This document shows, one piece after another, positions 12,525 to 14,158 of a stretch of 14,158 nucleotides of DNA (position 1 is the first letter of the stretch; every line of letters begins with the position of its first letter). The notes under the pieces were generated by a model that saw only the letters and a program-made list of their open reading frames with translations, was not told where the DNA came from and made no database searches. The translations under genes and the position numbers were made by a program. This DNA comes from JAEHDI01 sp035455185 (GTDB lineage: Bacteria; Acidobacteriota; Terriglobia; Bryobacterales; Bryobacteraceae): NCBI GenBank assembly GCA_035455185.1, contig DATIFQ010000357.1:1-14158 (forward strand). Reading direction: 5' to 3'.

Positions 12525-14158
12525 CTATATCGGGGATGTCCGCCGGGCCACCACCAAGGTGACGTCATCGGCCGGGGCCGCCCCGGCCGTCCACTCTATC
12601 AGCGCGTTCCGCAGGTCATCCACGATTGCCGCAGCGGGCCTGCCGCGCCGTTCGACCATGAGTGCGGCCAGGCGGTCCTCGCCGTACTCCTCGCCGGACG
12701 GGCTGGCGATCTCGGTGACTCCGTCGCTGTAAAGCACCAGTGTGTCGCCGGGCGCAATCAGCCGCGTGTGCTGCTCATACACAGTGTCCGGAAATACCCC
12801 GAGGATCGGTCCGCCTCCGTCCAGCCACTCGGTATTGCCGCAAGCGCGAACCAGCAGCGGTGGATTGTGGCCGGCGTTGCAGTACGCCAGTTCTCCGCTT
12901 GCCGGGTCGACGATTCCGAGAAACAGGCTCACGAACCGGTTGCTCAGCGACCGGGCAGTGAGCAGGCGGTTCAGCCGGTTCGTCAAGCGGGAGAGATCGC
13001 TCAGGTCCTCCGCCAGGACTTGCATGAAAGCGTGCAGGCTCGACATCAGTAGCGCCGCCGGCATGCCCTTGCCGGAGACGTCCGCGACCGCCAGGCCGAC
13101 TCGGCCGTCCGGCTGCGGGAAGAAATCGTAGTAGTCCCCGCCCACCGTGCGGCACGGCGCGTTGTGACCGGCCAACTCGAGTCCGGAAACCGGAGGCGGG
13201 TTCTCAGGCAGCAGGCGCCGCTGGATCTCGGCCGCCTGCTCCAGTTCGCGCGCCAGGATGCGCTCCACCTGCTCCACGTCCGCGAGTCGCGCATGCTCAA
13301 TCCGGATCGCCGCCACATTCGCCATCACGGTCAGCAGGTTGAGGTCCTCCCGGCTGAATTGGCGCACTACGTTCGGCGAATCGACGTAAATCAGGCCGAT
13401 CACTCTTTCGCTCGTCTGGAGCGGCACCGCCAGCATGCTCCGGACGTTCTGCGCCTGAATGCTCTTCCGGGAACGAAACGCGTCTTCGCGCTGTACGTCT
13501 TCCACCAGCAGCGACTCGCGCTGCTGGACGACGCGGTCCCGCACCGCGCTGCTGATCCGGAAGCTGTCGCCGCGCGCCGCCCGCACCAGCAATCGCTCGC
13601 CTTCGAGCGTCAGCAGGACGCCACGGTCTGCGTCCACCGCGTCCAAAGCAAGATCGAGGATCAGCGGAAACAGTTCCCCGAGCGGCCGGTGCCCCGCCAG
13701 TTCCCTACCCGCATGAACCAGTGCGCGCACCCGGATGTCGAGATCGAACGGTGATGGGCTCGCGGTCTCCACGAACACGGGCTCGCTCCCGAGCACGCCG
13801 TCCAGGTTGGCGATCATCGCCGTCGAAGCCGGAACGTCCGCCACGGTCGGGTCCACGAACACGACGCTCTCCGCCATCTCCCCCAGTGGATCGTCGAAAA
13901 CCATGACCAGGTGTCCCGCCGTGATGCGATCCCCGGGCTGGAGCCGGTGCGGACCGGGGATCCGCTCGCCATTCACTTCGGTCCCGTTCTTGCTGCCGAG
14001 ATCGGCGACTACCCACTCGTCCCCATCCCGCTCGAACACAAGGTGCTGCCGTGACAGACCGGCGTCGTCGGCAAAGCAAAGCTCGTTGGAGGTGGCCCGC
14101 CCGAGGGACACACGGCTCCCTTCCAGACGGACCGTCTGGGATCTGCCTTCCGGGGCGC
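12525..14158 (-). CDS. FHA-GAF-PP2C (RsbU/SpoIIE-type) serine phosphatase, N-terminus cut by window edge
   Basis: A signalling phosphatase, 543 residues visible. The frame stays open to the right edge with FHA-like sequence (TVRLEGSRVSLGRATSNE), so a GTG at 14111 inside this domain is not the true start. Numbering from that GTG: FHA about 1-75 (GR, SRQH, NGTEVNG, a phosphothreonine-binding fold); GAF about 130-275 (LDLALDAVDADRGVLLTLEG to MANVAAIRIEHA); a helical linker at 276-300; PP2C/SpoIIE 310-525. Metal-binding Asp residues are present at 326 (GGDYYDFF), 344 (VADVSGKGMPAAL), 463 (SDGVTE) and 515/516 (DDVTLVV), so it looks active. Relatives dephosphorylate anti-anti-sigma (STAS) proteins in partner-switching stress control. 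No STAS or anti-sigma gene is visible. The downstream dehydrogenase is 27 bases away. Confidence 0.93.
   Translation of the reverse strand, partial: APEGRSQTVRLEGSRVSLGRATSNELCFADDAGLSRQHLVFERDGDEWVVADLGSKNGTEVNGERIPGPHRLQPGDRITAGHLVMVFDDPLGEMAESVVFVDPTVADVPASTAMIANLDGVLGSEPVFVETASPSPFDLDIRVRALVHAGRELAGHRPLGELFPLILDLALDAVDADRGVLLTLEGERLLVRAARGDSFRISSAVRDRVVQQRESLLVEDVQREDAFRSRKSIQAQNVRSMLAVPLQTSERVIGLIYVDSPNVVRQFSREDLNLLTVMANVAAIRIEHARLADVEQVERILARELEQAAEIQRRLLPENPPPVSGLELAGHNAPCRTVGGDYYDFFPQPDGRVGLAVADVSGKGMPAALLMSSLHAFMQVLAEDLSDLSRLTNRLNRLLTARSLSNRFVSLFLGIVDPASGELAYCNAGHNPPLLVRACGNTEWLDGGGPILGVFPDTVYEQHTRLIAPGDTLVLYSDGVTEIASPSGEEYGEDRLAALMVERRGRPAAAIVDDLRNALIEWTAGAAPADDVTLVVARRTSPI

Overview
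The window is dense, GC-rich bacterial chromosome with no plasmid, phage or transposon signature. The gene families suggest an acidobacterium, perhaps of the Solibacter/Bryobacter group. They include MacB-type permeases without an adjacent ATPase, an FHA-GAF-SpoIIE phosphatase, a DUF4091/GH123-like secreted hydrolase, small secreted lipocalin-like proteins, and a FecR-like protein at the head of an exopolysaccharide locus. This assignment rests on recognised families, not on a search.

Left block (1-3335, all minus strand): the promoter-proximal end of an exopolysaccharide operon that continues past the left edge. In order of transcription it holds a sigma70-like promoter, a secreted FecR-like/OB-like protein, a NusG paralogue of the RfaH/UpxY/LoaP kind, a small ribbon-helix-helix protein, a set of mutually exclusive hairpins, a Wza-type outer-membrane export protein and the N-terminus of a Wzz/tyrosine-kinase chain-length protein. 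The regulator sits at the head of a long polysaccharide operon, as expected for operon-specific processive antitermination. Two further elements fit that reading: an ops-like octamer before the NusG paralogue and the hairpin set before wza.

Intergenic region (3263-3705): it carries the leftward promoter, then an unusual stretch rich in nested inverted repeats (3345-3580), then a rightward ECF-sigma-type promoter before a MacA-like adaptor gene.

Middle block (3706-6152): a MacA/HlyD-type adaptor (+), an unknown coiled-coil protein (-), and a divergently transcribed unknown secreted protein (+).

Right block (6179-14158, all minus): an FHA-GAF-PP2C (RsbU/SpoIIE) phosphatase cut by the right edge, a short-chain dehydrogenase 27 bases downstream, a small secreted beta-rich protein, two tandem MacB/FtsX-type permeases, and a large secreted GH123/DUF4091-like protein. 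The permease pair has its own ECF-type promoter, almost identical in layout to the one before the distant adaptor gene. A split MacAB-like export system tied together by one ECF sigma factor is the best-supported systems-level observation here. Its ATPase is not in the window.

No tRNA, rRNA, CRISPR array, insertion sequence or convincing intrinsic terminator with a U-tract was seen.
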